Shown here: positions 24,701-33,387 of the stretch, piece by piece
Numbering within the stretch: position 1 is the stretch's first letter
Layout: each line of letters begins with the position of its first letter
Assembly (NCBI GenBank): GCA_026119855.1
Contig: JAOWBW010000599.1
Location: forward strand, 979,641 to 1,043,640
Source: Campanula takesimana
Taxonomy: Eukaryota; Streptophyta; Magnoliopsida; Asterales; Campanulaceae
Direction: 5' to 3'
Length of the DNA: 64,000 nucleotides
The notes under the pieces: model-generated
Database searches by the model: none
Seen by the model: only the letters and a program-made list of their open reading frames with translations
What the model was told of the DNA's origin: nothing
Program-made: the position numbers and the translations under genes

Positions 24701-25041
24701 TTTAATCAATGATTGATTGAGATTAATATGCTTTGTGACCTAAATCGTGAATGATAACTGACCGTTTCCAGTTTTAAATCTTGAGAGAGAGAGAGAGAAA
24801 TTAATGACCTGGTAATAAAGGAGCAAATGAAAGAGTCAGGATTGGTAGAGTACTTGAAAGCTCTAAGAAAGGACCACATGTTACCAATAAAAGGCCAACC
24901 CAAATCACCTGGAGGCAGTGACATCCTCACCTTGTAACCCAACTTTTTTTCATACAACCACCAATTCACATTACTTAATATCCATTTTAACCCCCATAAT
25001 CCTCCCAAAATACTCACAAAAATGTACCCAAACTCCTTCAT
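13807..25041 (-). CDS. KAO: ent-kaurenoic acid oxidase (CYP88A-type cytochrome P450), 7 exons
   Basis: Spliced minus-strand CDS. Exons: 25041-24809, 15892-15415, 15181-14912, 14835-14667, 14571-14465, 14152-14031, 13897-13807. Every intron is GT-AG, the phases agree, and the lengths sum to 1470 nt (489 aa plus stop), the usual KAO length. Visible in the protein: an N-terminal membrane anchor, a proline hinge LPPGDLGWPFIGNM, the substrate-side stretch YKAYMFGNPSI, an I-helix AGHESS, a K-helix ETLR, a PERF-region FNPSRWD, the heme loop PFGGGTRLCPGND, and a C-terminus MYLPHTRPKDKCLGRI. Family knowledge: CYP88A enzymes sit in the ER membrane and oxidise ent-kaurenoic acid in three steps to GA12 in gibberellin synthesis. 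The residue after AGHESS is Ala, where I recall Gly in other KAOs. No frameshift or internal stop was seen. Intron 1 (15893-24808) is 8916 bp and transposon-rich. CYP88D-type relatives are the main alternative. Confidence 0.93.
14031..14152 (-). CDS. KAO: KAO exon 6 (heme-binding loop)
   Basis: Begins NLTAKAGTF after acceptor GCAG and carries the heme-binding loop PFGGGTRLCPGND with its cysteine ligand. It ends NY plus GA in phase 2 before donor GTAAGT. Confidence 0.95.
14219..14446. mobile_element. MITE in KAO intron 5
   Basis: Inverted ends CCTCCGTTCCATACTTATTG and the reverse of CAAGTATTGGGATTGAGGGA, with TA-like flanks. It makes up most of intron 5 and stops just short of the exon 5 donor. 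Confidence 0.7.
14465..14571 (-). CDS. KAO: KAO exon 5
   Basis: Encodes FTIPKGWKVLLWFRSVHYD and the PERF-equivalent FNPSRWD. It ends in phase 0 before donor GTAAGT. Confidence 0.95.
14667..14835 (-). CDS. KAO: KAO exon 4 (K-helix)
   Basis: Begins AEQEKIVKNRP after acceptor ATAG. It contains the K-helix ExxR as ETLR and REAKTDVNITG, ending in phase 1 before donor GTATGT. A decayed second copy lies at 10155-10321. Confidence 0.95.
14912..15181 (-). CDS. KAO: KAO exon 3 (I-helix)
   Basis: Ninety codons in phase 0, beginning ARKNLVAIFQ and ending FFKIAK before donor GTACAC. It holds the lysine-rich F-G segment and the oxygen-binding I-helix motif AGHESS. Confidence 0.95.
15415..15892 (-). CDS. 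KAO: KAO exon 2
   Basis: Begins after acceptor AG (15893-15894) and continues FGKTGIYKAYMFGNPS. It encodes helices B to F, including KSFIGISYEEHKRLRRLTA (the C-helix WxxxR-like region of this family) and ends ...AYHKALK before donor GTCAGT. Confidence 0.95.
16043..16124 (-). mobile_element. poly(A)-only insertion with 16-bp target-site duplication
   Basis: AAATGGCACAAGAAGT occurs at 16043-16058 and 16109-16124. Between the copies are only about 50 bp, nearly all T on the plus strand (A on the minus strand). This is what an L1-type target-primed event copying just a poly(A) tail would leave. Confidence 0.6.
16138..16823. mobile_element. PIF/Harbinger-type non-autonomous element
   Basis: Terminal inverted repeats GGCTCCGTTTG and CAAACGGAGCC are flanked by TTA on each side (16135-16137 and 16824-16826), the TSD of the PIF/Harbinger superfamily. 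The subterminal parts repeat GGAAAA/TTTTCC motifs in opposite orientation, and the middle is C-rich. No transposase ORF is seen. Confidence 0.75.
16858..18145 (-). mobile_element. Helitron candidate
   Basis: The minus-strand 3' end is CTAG (16861-16858) followed by T. Eight bases before it is a perfect 7-bp stem hairpin CCGTCGA-gta-TCGACGG (16886-16870). A matching 5' start TCAATAATTA preceded by A is proposed at 18145. The 3' end is well supported; the choice of 5' end is less certain. No Rep/helicase ORF is present, so it is non-autonomous. Confidence 0.5.
18306..18501. mobile_element. Stowaway-type MITE
   Basis: Inverted ends CTCCCTCCGTTCCGGGTACG and the reverse of TACCGGGAACGAATGGAG, with TA at 18304-18305 and 18502-18503. 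It is about 196 bp and lies in KAO intron 1. Open frames crossing it are chance. Confidence 0.85.
18946..19091. mobile_element. 146-bp hairpin MITE
   Basis: The two halves are nearly perfect inverted repeats: TTTAAGGATATGAACACTTG in the left arm and its reverse in the right arm, centred near 19018. TA flanks both ends. Transcribed within the KAO pre-mRNA, it could fold into a long stem. Confidence 0.85.
19523..20061 (-). mobile_element. Helitron, 539 bp
   Basis: The minus-strand 5' end is TCTATATATAAATAATGGCC (20061) after an A. The 3' end is CTAG (19526-19523) before a T, with an 8-bp stem hairpin CCGTGCGT-tta-ACGCACGG at 19553-19535. Both ends and the A/T insertion site fit plant Helitrons. 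It is non-autonomous. Confidence 0.75.
20071..20306. mobile_element. Stowaway-type MITE
   Basis: Inverted ends CTCCCTCTGTATTTTTAGT and the reverse of GACTAAAAAGACAGGGGAG, with TA on both sides (20069-20070 and 20307-20308). It abuts the Helitron. Confidence 0.8.
21298..21420 (+). mobile_element. SINE-like tRNA-derived sequence
   Basis: TAGCTCAAGCGAT resembles a box A, and GAGTTTGAATCCCG about 45 bases further resembles a box B of tRNA-derived SINEs. No clear poly(A) end or target duplication was identified, so this is tentative. Confidence 0.35.
21530..22470. mobile_element. MULE-type element with long terminal inverted repeats
   Basis: Each end carries an inverted repeat of more than 120 bp beginning GGGTTAATTGCAATTTGGTT, including TATACTCACTTTGTCATTTT. 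Flanking ATTTTTTAA (21521-21529) and ATTTCTTAA (22471-22479) match at 8 of 9 positions, as expected for a Mutator-type 9-bp TSD. There is no transposase. It is 941 bp, in KAO intron 1. Confidence 0.8.
22500..23800. other. A/T-rich intronic sequence, no gene
   Basis: Contains a short hairpin AAGGGGGTCGGCTGACCCCCTT near 22538-22560 and otherwise low-complexity A/T-rich DNA within KAO intron 1. I see no ORF or complete mobile element. Confidence 0.6.
23800..24220 (+). repeat. 51-bp minisatellite
   Basis: About eight tandem copies of a unit close to TATATAGTAACTATTATAGT followed by TAACTAATACTATTAATAG and TAATAGTTAACT. The unit contains internal palindromes (GTTAAC, ACTATTAATAGT). It lies in KAO intron 1. 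Confidence 0.85.
24339..24359 (-). other. candidate Helitron 5' end
   Basis: On the minus strand, A then TCTATATATATTAAAAGTC, the usual start of plant Helitrons. No matching CTAG end with hairpin was identified with confidence, so the element's extent is unknown. Confidence 0.35.
24809..25041 (-). CDS. KAO: KAO exon 1
   Basis: Holds the start ATG (25041-25039), a hydrophobic anchor at about residues 5-30, and the proline hinge at about 42-55. It ends ...FIT plus the first two bases of an Arg codon, followed by donor GT at 24807-24808. The split codon is completed by the first base of exon 2. Confidence 0.93.
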
Positions 25042-25092
25042 TCCTTCTCCTTTTCTTTTTCGCCCTCAAAGTTATGAGACAAAAACCTATAT

Positions 25093-25124
<32 letters not shown>

Positions 25125-25372
25125 GATGTGTATCTCTCTTTGATCAGTTTGTTTCTAGCAAAGTAAGTATGTGTAGAGAGAGATAGAGAGAGAGAGAGAG
25201 AAGGGTGGTGGGGTGAATTGTATGTAAAGACTATGGAAATTATAAGGGAGTGGGGGTTGTTATATAGATATGGAAAAATAGGAGAGAGGAAAGGAGAAGG
25301 GCTTTGCCGGCCTATATCTACTTCTCTTGTCGTCTTGTTTGCTATCATGGATTCTTTCTTTTTCAAGTGACA
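25042..25372 (-). promoter_or_regulatory. KAO promoter/5' UTR region
   Basis: Directly upstream of the KAO ATG. On the minus strand there is a TATATAAC box near 25258-25265, a CT-rich microsatellite around 25171-25205 and an AT microsatellite around 25092-25124, which would lie in the 5' UTR. The transcription start, about 25230, is inferred from TATA spacing only. Pyrimidine-rich repeats like this are common in plant core promoters. Confidence 0.5.
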
Positions 25373-26113
25373 TGAGTTATATGTACATTTGTATAATTTT
25401 ATGTGCAGTCTGACTGCCTAACAGACGAATTTTATAACAAATGGGTTATATTTATAGTATACGACTTACTTTTTATCATATGTGTGTTACATATTAACGA
25501 GAAACGTGAATCTAATACATGAACTGCATTTTATTGTAACATAAAATTGATTTATGTGCAGTCGTACAGTACATGCCCTAAATACTTATGTACTCAGATT
25601 TGGTGTTCGTAGTCGGGTTGAGGACCAATGATATAGATATTATGAGAGTTTGATCTCGGACTTTTAGTTTCAATCTACGCGTTGGAGATTTGATAAAAGT
25701 CTTTTTAATATTTACATGCTCCCACACACATTAGAGGTTGTTGTTTTAAAGAAATATTATTATGGGTTAATTACGTAAAATATTTTGACTGCACAGTAAT
25801 CAGTTTTATATCAGTTTTATGTTACCTTCCAAACATGTTTCGGATCAATACGTTTTAATTGCGGATTAACAGAATAATGGAAATAACAATGGGCAAAAAA
25901 GGTAACTAGGCTAAAAAGAGTAGGGGTGGTTATTGATTTTTGAAAAGATTAAATTTGACAACACTTTGAAATCCTTAATTTTAAGAAATGTCGTAAAATC
26001 CCCTGCAGTACCATGAATATTACAACTTGACCAATTTAACGCCGGAAGTCTAATGTAGATCCAATTCTTTAACACTCCCTCCGTCCCAAAATAAATTTGA
26101 CCAACTTTGAAAT
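25373..26113. other. intergenic, nothing recognised
   Basis: A/T-rich DNA upstream of KAO with no credible ORF. Near 26073 is the left end of a Stowaway-type MITE (CTCCCTCCGTCCCAAAATAA), cut off at 26113 where the duplicated segment begins. Confidence 0.6.
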
Positions 26114-28335
26114 CCACAGAATGTTTCAAGTTAACAATTTTGTGCAGGGCAGAAACATTCTGATGGTCCCCCTTGCTTCTTCTTGTCCAGGTTCCATTTA
26201 CAGCCTCTACTTGTGCACATTTACCTCCTTTTTTCTTAGCCAAAAATGAATTTTCAAAACTTGGTAATGCACAAATCTTTTGGACATAAAATTGGGTTTT
26301 CAAAGCCTCATTGTGCATTACCCCTTTTTATAAAAGTTTTGGTCTCTCAAATTCTTTTGTTGTGCACAACCTTTTTGTACAAATGATTTTCAAACGGTTG
26401 TTCTTGTTGTAAAATTTTGGCTTCAAAAACCTTTGGTTGTGCACAACCTTTCCATGTACAAATTTTGACTCTCGCTTGTTCATATCTTTGCTTGATTACT
26501 TGTGCAAATTACTTGTTTAAATTGTTTGTCCATGTCTTGTATATACTCTTGTTCATGCTCATGATATTAAAACGCATTGAAAAATTCTATTTTGACTCAA
26601 AAAGGAACGTAGAAGGCTTCACACAACGCGCACTCGACCTTGTGTACGTTCCAAAAAACCCTTTAAACCCGAGATGGATGCCACGATGCAGCTTGATTGG
26701 TGCTCTTGTGCCCTTCTCTCGCGCACGGGTCCATTCCACCTCCCCTTCCAAGCCGAGTCAACCACACATGTCCGTGACACACAAATACCGTGACCTTGGT
26801 TGGTTTTTGGTCTAGCTCACGTCATCACGTCCCTAATACGTGTCCAAACGCTAATTATGGCCAAGTTAACGCCCGAGTCACGACTCCTCGTGAAAGCGAG
26901 TGTGACCAAGGTCATCTTTGATCCGGTCCTTGACTTATGCGTTAATTCCAACCATAATTAACCAAAGTCATGTATTAAGGATAGGATGACACCGCGTCAT
27001 TAAGCTCTAATGATTGACCCGTCCTAATCATCTTTAAGCCCAAGGCTAAGGTCCGAGACCCCTCGTTAAACAAGGTCATGCCGGAATTTCGTTAAAGCGT
27101 TAAGTTAATCTTAACCTTAGCCGGGGCTTAATTATGTTAAGAATGGCCCGTGCATTGGAACTTTGTGACGCACTAGACCCTAGGGTTTGGCTTCTTTCGG
27201 TCGGTGGAAGCTGCGTGCCCTATAGGACCCTCGCCCGGGATAGTCCATCCTTGGGAATGTGCAATACAGGTAAAAAACGAGGGGTCTATAGATGTATTGA
27301 TAGCCTCCACTGATCCAGGATTTAGATTAGTTGCGAAAAAGAAGAGAAAATATCTCCAACCATCTAGAAATAAAAGACGTTTTAAGAAAACTCGAACAAC
27401 AAATGAGAACAGGTCTCTAAGTTGTGCTCTAACGTTTTGCTCATGTGAGAAATTCCCCAATAAAAATGTTTTTCCTAAAAAAAAAAAGAAGAAAGGAAAT
27501 GAGATTGGCAAATTCCCCAAAATGCATGGCTCGGGTCTTTCCCCTCAAAACTCTTACCCTTCGAGTCAAACCGGTTCTCCCCCCGAGTCAAATCTCCTTG
27601 TGTCAAAGTTTTTTTTCTTACTCAAAAGCATGGTTTTTTCCGAGAATCTCATCAAAGTACCCTTATGGTTTGCCCGCCCTTTTTGTGTGATAGGAAGCAA
27701 TGGAAGCTAAATCCGTCGCGGCAGAACCTGAATGATTCGACGCTCAATCCCGATTGGAGGGACGAGTAAAGCTCTTGGAAAGGATGGTTAGTACGATGGG
27801 AGAGCAGATTCAGGGATTGGAAGCTAGCCGCGATGAGGTGGTCAATATGGTCCAACGGCTCTGAGAAGAGGTCAAAGATATCCTTCACGAAAAGGTTGAG
27901 GAGGTATGGGAAAAGGGTGGCAGGAAGTTAAGAGGGGACCTCGAGAAGAGGTGTGATCGCCGGTACGAGCTCATGCACAGCCGAGCAGAGCTAACCGATG
28001 AAATGGAGAGACATAACTCGAGGCATGCCTAAGAATGCCTCCACGAGATTGTAAAATCTATTGAGGAAATCAAGAGATCCTCCCGAAGACTGTCACCTCC
28101 ACTAAGGAATACCCCCGATGACTCAAACCATGGCGGGCAAGGGCCCCGCGAGCAAGCCCAAGCTATCGCCCTGTACAACGAAAAACCCGCATCCATCATA
28201 GGAGGAGTGCTTCCCCAAGGAAAAGGAGCCTATTACCGCTGGTTCCATGATAAAGGGATGCCCCGGGATCAGATGCTAAACCAACTGCTAGAAATTGGGA
28301 AGATTGAGTTGCTCAGCCGCAATGTATCACAAACA
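26114..28335 (+). mobile_element. non-autonomous gypsy-related element: leader and coiled-coil ORF (copy 1)
   Basis: The leader (26114 to about 27690) matches the leader of the gypsy element at 1-5953, including the reading MEAACPIGPSPGIVHPWECA. It is followed by a different ORF (27700-28335), listed separately. There is no LTR here: the 5' part is cut at 26114, whereas copy 2 has LTR and PBS upstream. Confidence 0.7.
27700..28335 (+). pseudogene. charged coiled-coil ORF of gypsy-related element (copy 1)
   Basis: Starts about MEAKSVAAEP and reads through a long Glu/Lys/Arg-rich helical stretch (EEVKDILHEKVEEVWEKGGR), then a Pro-rich part and KGAYYRWFHDKGMPRDQ. There are at least three internal stops. 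It is not similar to the gag of the gypsy element at 2240-4270. Function is unknown; position suggests a gag-like protein. Confidence 0.5.
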
Positions 28336-29207
28336 TCAATAATATTTTAGTCTCTCGTATTAATTATCTCTCTTCATGTATGATTGGCCTTCACTTCCTA
28401 GTTCTTAGAATTACCCTTACTGCCCTTCATTTTACCAGCATCGTGGGTGCAACAACATTCTTTTGACTTCAAATCTTCATCGGTCCTCCTGATCTTTAAA
28501 CTCCTTTGCATTCCTTTAATTTCTTTTTCTTCAACACCTAAACCAATCCCAACCCCAAGCTACTCCCACAAACACCAAGACCCAATTTTTATTTTTATTT
28601 TGAATACCCGACTGAACCTATCCCTACACCCGACCGAACCACAACCTACACCCAGCCGAACGTATCCCAACTCGCCTCACCCTCACCTGTCTCGCGACGT
28701 AAAAGCCTTACCCCGTATCGTGACGTAAAAGCCCAACCCCGTCTCGCGACGTAAAAGCCCTACCCCGTCTCGCGACGTAAAATCCCGAACCGTCTTGCGA
28801 CGTAAAAGCCGAACACCTGTCATTACGACGTAAAATTCATCTCCTATATGAAAGGTGCAAACCCTACTTGTACAAATGTAAAGATCGTGGCAACATCATC
28901 CACAACCGGGATCATCAACTCAACTCGCTTCATGAACCCGGTTCATCTCATTACTTTCAAGATTAGACTCTCCTATCGGTCGTCCATCTTGCATGGGCAT
29001 ATTAAGGAATATTATATATTCCTAGCATATATTGTAAATATCAACTTACCAAACATAGAGATTGTATCTTGTAAACCAAGCTAGATTATTTTAGAACATT
29101 AGTTTCCTTGTATTAGTTTTCCTAATTAGATTAGGACTCTAGAGTACTCTTTGTAACTCTATAAATATGTATCACTAACATCAATAATATTTGAGTCTCT
29201 CATATTA
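28336..29207 (+). repeat. retroelement fragment with short direct repeats
   Basis: About 45 bp around AACATCAATAATATT plus TCTCTC is repeated at 28330-28375 and at about 29170-29207 with its continuation at 30194. CTCTATAAATATG at about 29157 looks like an LTR TATA box. Together these suggest an LTR pair or a truncated LTR element. The second occurrence is at 51580-52440. Confidence 0.4.
28685..28835 (+). repeat. 27-bp minisatellite GACGTAAAAGCC, six units
   Basis: Tandem units around GTCTCGCGACGTAAAAGCCC with decaying edges. The second segment copy (51936-52062) has five units, so one unit was gained or lost. Confidence 0.8.
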
Positions 29208-30193
29208 GTGACAAAATCTTATATACATCAGCCGCATGGGGTGCGGCGGGGCAAACCCGCCGGACCGACCCGCCCGGCCCGACCCGCACCGCCCGACCCG
29301 CGTTTCAGCCACTACCAGAGCGACACGTGGCGCGTTGTGAGCCACTCGTTGGTCACCCAACCGCGCGCTGCCACGTGTCCTCTTTTAAAAAAAAAAAAGA
29401 CCCAAAAACTTTAAAATGCTATACTTGAGATTTATAAGTCGAAAAAAATATTTAAAAAATACCGTTTTGTTCGTCTCGACGAGACGAAAAAAACTACATA
29501 GGTCATGATATGATTTGATTTTTTTTAAAAAAAATACATTTTTTTACACAAAAAAAAAAAGTTTGAACTGCTCACCAGCTAAGAAGTAACACTCTGTTCT
29601 AATAAATGTAACAATTTCGTCTTCAAAAAGTAACACTTTCTACTGTTAAAAGTAACAGCAGTTTTTTACAAAAAAAAATGGTTTTGCATTTCAATTGTTA
29701 CTTTCTTAATAAATAATTGTTACATTTCATATATAATGTTACATTTAAGAATATAAACTGTTACAATTGAGAAAAAAAAATGTTACATTCATTTTTTGTA
29801 AAATGTAACATTAGTTTAGTTGTCAATCCTATGTTATTTTTTGGAGTAAAAAAATGTTACATTCGAAAAAAAAGTGTTACATTTGAAAAAAGAGTGTTAC
29901 ATTCCTTTATAAAAAGTGTTACATTAATGTAGTTGTCTATCTTTATGCTATCTTTTAATCTATTGCATCAAATTTGTGGTACATTTTTGAAGCAAAAAAA
30001 GTGTTACATTTGAAAAACAAAAGTGTTACATTTCGTTATACTAAGTGTTACTTTTGTTGAAGAAAAAAAAGTTGGGGTGGCAAAAAAAAAAAAAAAAAAA
30101 AAAAAAACGCAAAAAATAATAATAATAATAATAAAATAATGGTCGGCTCGGCTCCGTTGTACGCCGTACAACGGATGTACAGGAGACCGGCTC
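29208..30193. mobile_element. 986-bp insertion present only in copy 1
   Basis: Flanked by CATATTA at 29201-29207 and 30194-30200. The uninterrupted site is at about 52425-52431. It starts GTGACAAAATC, has a GC-rich left part, many GTTACAT motifs, an (AAT)n run at about 30117-30135 and a 21-bp palindrome CCGTTGTACG-c-CGTACAACGG at 30154-30174, 19 bases from the right end. There is no ORF. The superfamily is unclear. Confidence 0.75.
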
Positions 30194-30541
30194 CATATTA
30201 ATTATCTCTCTCTTCATGATTGGCTCCGACTATCTCATTCTCTAATCCTTGACAGATTCTCAATCATTAAGAGGGTGTTAGACATATTCATGTTGGATGA
30301 AAGAATTAATTATCATTGCATCCTACCTCTAAATTACCATACATATTAAGCATCAAACATCAAGTGCTTGATGCATCAAACACAACCTTAGTCTCTGGTA
30401 AAATGCATTTTTCCTAATGAATAGGAAAAATAGGTGATTCTATTTAGGCCAGCATGTGCTTTTCCTAATGGGATTGTGCCTTACCCTTTTTTTGTCTAGA
30501 GAAGCTTGTCCTATTTTGAGTTTTTATAGTCAACATAAATG

Positions 30542-30867
30542 GTAGGCCTGGCAATTGTGCCCCTTTACCCGCTAACCCGCCCGACCCAACCCAACCCGTT
30601 TAAGTTAGCGGGTTAAAGCGGGTCACCCATTTCAACATGCGAAGCTTAACGGGTCGACCAGACTCAACCCGCCAGTTTCGACCCGTTTCAACCGTGAGAA
30701 CAAATAGCTTGGGTCGACATCCCAAGGAAAAAAAGGGAAGAAAAAACGGGTCGACCCGTCAGAACCCGTTACCCGACCCGTTTGACCCGTAAATTAAACG
30801 GGCTGTGGCGGGTAGACATGTCTTAACCCGCTAGAACCCGGCCCGGCCCGCCCAATTGCTAGGCTTA
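30542..30867. mobile_element. hAT-type non-autonomous element (copy 1)
   Basis: Ends GTAGGCCTGGCAATTG and CAATTGCTAGGCTTA are inverted, and ATAAATG flanks both sides. The interior is rich in AACCCG/CGGGTT, as in many plant hAT derivatives. The counterpart is at 52773-53117. Confidence 0.65.
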
Positions 30868-31324
30868 ATAAATGAACTTTGACCAAGCATTGGTGTCAAT
30901 GTAATGATCACAATGAAATTTAAAAAAAAAAAAAAAATCATTGATAATCCCTTAACGATTTGTCAATTATAATTTTTAAAAATTCACTAGAATGATTAGA
31001 CCGACATCATTGTTTGGTCAAAGTTCATTTATCTTTACAATAAAATTTAAAATGAGACAAACTTCCAAGAATAAATAGAGTATGGTTTTATAAATGCAAC
31101 TAAATTTGTAAGAACATGGAATATTTTGATTAGTTCAGGTTCTGGTCCATTGTGGTCGTCTTATGGCGCTTATATACGAGTTTCATCCATGCAGATATAT
31201 AGCATTGAACTGAAAAAAAAAAAAAAAAATTGACAAGTAGCATTATTTATCAGATTATAAGATCCTTCGCTAAAGTTATGATCTTTATGATTGGAAAGAA
31301 AGGATTTAAACCTGAGGTAAAGAT

Positions 31325-31400
31325 AAGCCACGGCCCCTACCCAACAACAACAAAACAAAAAACAAAAAAAACAGATGTTTGATAAGCCACGGCCCCTACC

Positions 31401-31435
<35 letters not shown>

Positions 31436-31442
31436 AGATGTT
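31325..31442 (+). repeat. tandem duplication around GATAAGCCACGGCCCCTACC
   Basis: GATAAGCCACGGCCCCTACC with an A-rich tail and ACAGATGTTTGAT occurs twice here (starting 31325 and 31380) but once in copy 2 (53637-53703). A 30-base poly(A) run follows the second unit. Confidence 0.75.
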
Positions 31443-31717
31443 TGATTAGATGTATAAAATTAAAATGTTTCATCCGTACAACTTATCTTCTTATTGTTTT
31501 CTCCGTCTTAAAGTAATCATTATTCAAAAGTCTTTCTAATATATTTTTCAATCAAATGATTTTTTTTTAAAAAAATGCACATTTAATTAGAAACAGAGTT
31601 TGTATTATTTATTTTGTTTTAATTAATTTTTCAACATAAACTTATTTTCTTATCATTGAAAAGAGGAGATTTAATTCCTAAAAGAAATGAAAAGGGGAAA
31701 TTTCAATATGAAGCATA

Positions 31718-31953
31718 CTCCCTCTGTCCCGCCTGAAATATGATTTTTGTAATTTTTTTATACTTTGACCATGTAATTTAAATAAAAAATAGTTATCCTA
31801 ATATAAATTTAAAAATTGTTATTGGGAGTATTATTAATTGTAATACAATAACAATTTTTAAATTTTTATTTGGATTGTTATATTTTCTTCAAAAGACGTG
31901 GTCAAAGTAAAGTCAAATTTACTAAAATCCTATTTCGGGCGGGACGAAGCGAG
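31718..31953. mobile_element. Stowaway-type MITE (copy 1)
   Basis: Inverted ends CTCCCTCTGTCCCGCCTGAA and the reverse of TTTCGGGCGGGACGAAGCGAG, between TA dinucleotides. The counterpart is at 54258-54494. Confidence 0.85.
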
Positions 31954-32358
31954 TATATGACGAATACTGAAAATAGTTGTATCGACAAAAAGTTATTCCA
32001 CGTTCACATCGCTTTTGATTTCTTTTTTTTTTTTTTTTCTTTTTGAGAGAGATTTTATTTATTTATTTTCTTTTTGTGAGCAATAAAAAAAATAAGGGTA
32101 ACATTTATGGCCCCGCGCATGCACATTACGTAAGTTAGGGTTCAATGAGAACGATGTACTGCCGACTCATTTTTTTGATAAAAAAAGATCGTTTGACTTT
32201 ATAAATTGAACTACCTCCATGATTAAAATATATCCTTAACCCTCAAAAATATGAATGTTCTATTTTTAAGTTAAAGGAATATTTTGAATAATCACGTACA
32301 TATACTATATATGTATATATGTATGTATATTAATCGAGCTAAAATTAGTGACTAGTGA

Positions 32359-32980
32359 TGTCAGATCTACAGACAGCTGATATTTTAGTAGATCTTGCGT
32401 AGCCTAAAAAAATGAGAATAAACGACTCGCCGAAGGTCTCTGGCTAAAACCATCGGACGTGAGAATAAGTAATCAGCTAAGACAATAAATCTAAACTTGA
32501 ACGAGGGAGAAAGAGTCAAAAGTGAACTGACCTGGATTAAGGGTATTAGTCCCCTATTTATACAGTATCGTTGGAGTGATCTCCAAGTACTAGATATGAA
32601 ATGGTAGGGATTTGGTTCAATCCTGATAAGGAAAGAATATCTTCCCTCTCGAGGTCTTTGAGCCAGGTAAGAGTCTCCTTGAATCTGACTCCCTTGATGA
32701 CTTGGTCTCCCTGATCGTCTAGGACTCTGAGGAGAATCCAACTAGAAGTCTCTCTTGGTCGGACAGTGGTGCATTATGCTCGCTGCTCGTCATAACCGAG
32801 TTGGCGAGTGCCTTGTCACTTAAACCTGAAGAGCCTCGAGGATTCTTCCTTAGGGCGAGCTCGACAACCGAGCTAAGGAACACCTTATTACTTGGGCCTG
32901 ATGGGCTTCCCCTAAATATGGTCTTGAGGTCGTTTGTAATTGGGACCAAGCAAACACATGTTTTTTGGTGTCCCAGTTAT
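32359..32980 (-). mobile_element. putative solo LTR (copy 1)
   Basis: On the minus strand, CTGTATAAATAGGGG (near 32553-32567) is a good TATA box, followed by TTCACTTTTGACTCTTTCTC, as in retrotransposon LTR promoters. Open frames here (for example 32741-32385) are not supported as genes. Ends and family are uncertain, and no flanking duplication was found. The counterpart is at 54899-55519. Confidence 0.45.
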
Positions 32981-33387
32981 TCCTTTCACAGATACACACA
33001 CACACATAAATATATTATATTCTTTTTATTTCAAAATGGTAGTTTCATTTTTTATTTTTATTTTCTAAACTTTAATTTCATTTTTAAAATTAAATTAAAA
33101 AAAATGGAGCTGTTAAAGGGATTGTAGAGAGAGGGAGGGAAGTTAATTAAAAATGAGGACTGCGAGAACCTGCGTATTTATATCTAAGTTAGGTTAGGGT
33201 TAGAATGGGAAAAGGTAGTTGAGGTTAGGGGTGTAAATGGTTTGGTTTGGTTCGGTCTCCGCCATTTTAAAAACCGAACCACTAGTCATCGGTTTGGAAA
33301 AATTCTAGACCGAACTGAACCAAGAAAATGTTTAAACCAAACCACCGTGGTTTCGTTCGGTTTGGTTTAAGGGTTGGTCTCCTGTAA

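Larger units (their letters stand above)
15893..24808 (-). other. KAO intron 1 (8916 bp), transposon-rich
   Basis: Bounded by donor GT at 24808-24807 and acceptor AG at 15894-15893. It holds a poly(A) insertion, a PIF-type element, two Helitron candidates, three Stowaway-type MITEs, a SINE-like tRNA-derived piece, a MULE-type element and a 51-bp minisatellite, listed separately. The remaining stretches (18.15-18.30, 18.50-18.94, 19.1-19.5, 20.3-21.3, 22.5-23.8 and 24.36-24.8 kb) are A/T-rich and I see no gene in them. Confidence 0.9.

Noticed and set aside
27204..27710. 168-codon ORF MEAACPIGPSPGIV... shared by three loci
   Set aside because: It lies in the retroelement leader, ends in an oligo-lysine run of varying length and is broken in the other copies. 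The sharing reflects the leader, not a host gene.
32385..32949. Minus-strand ORFs of 118 and 76 codons (and the copies at 55056-55488)
   Set aside because: They overlap an LTR-like promoter with a TATA box, have no recognisable domain, and overlap each other and a plus-strand ORF. The conservation between copies is explained by the segment duplication.
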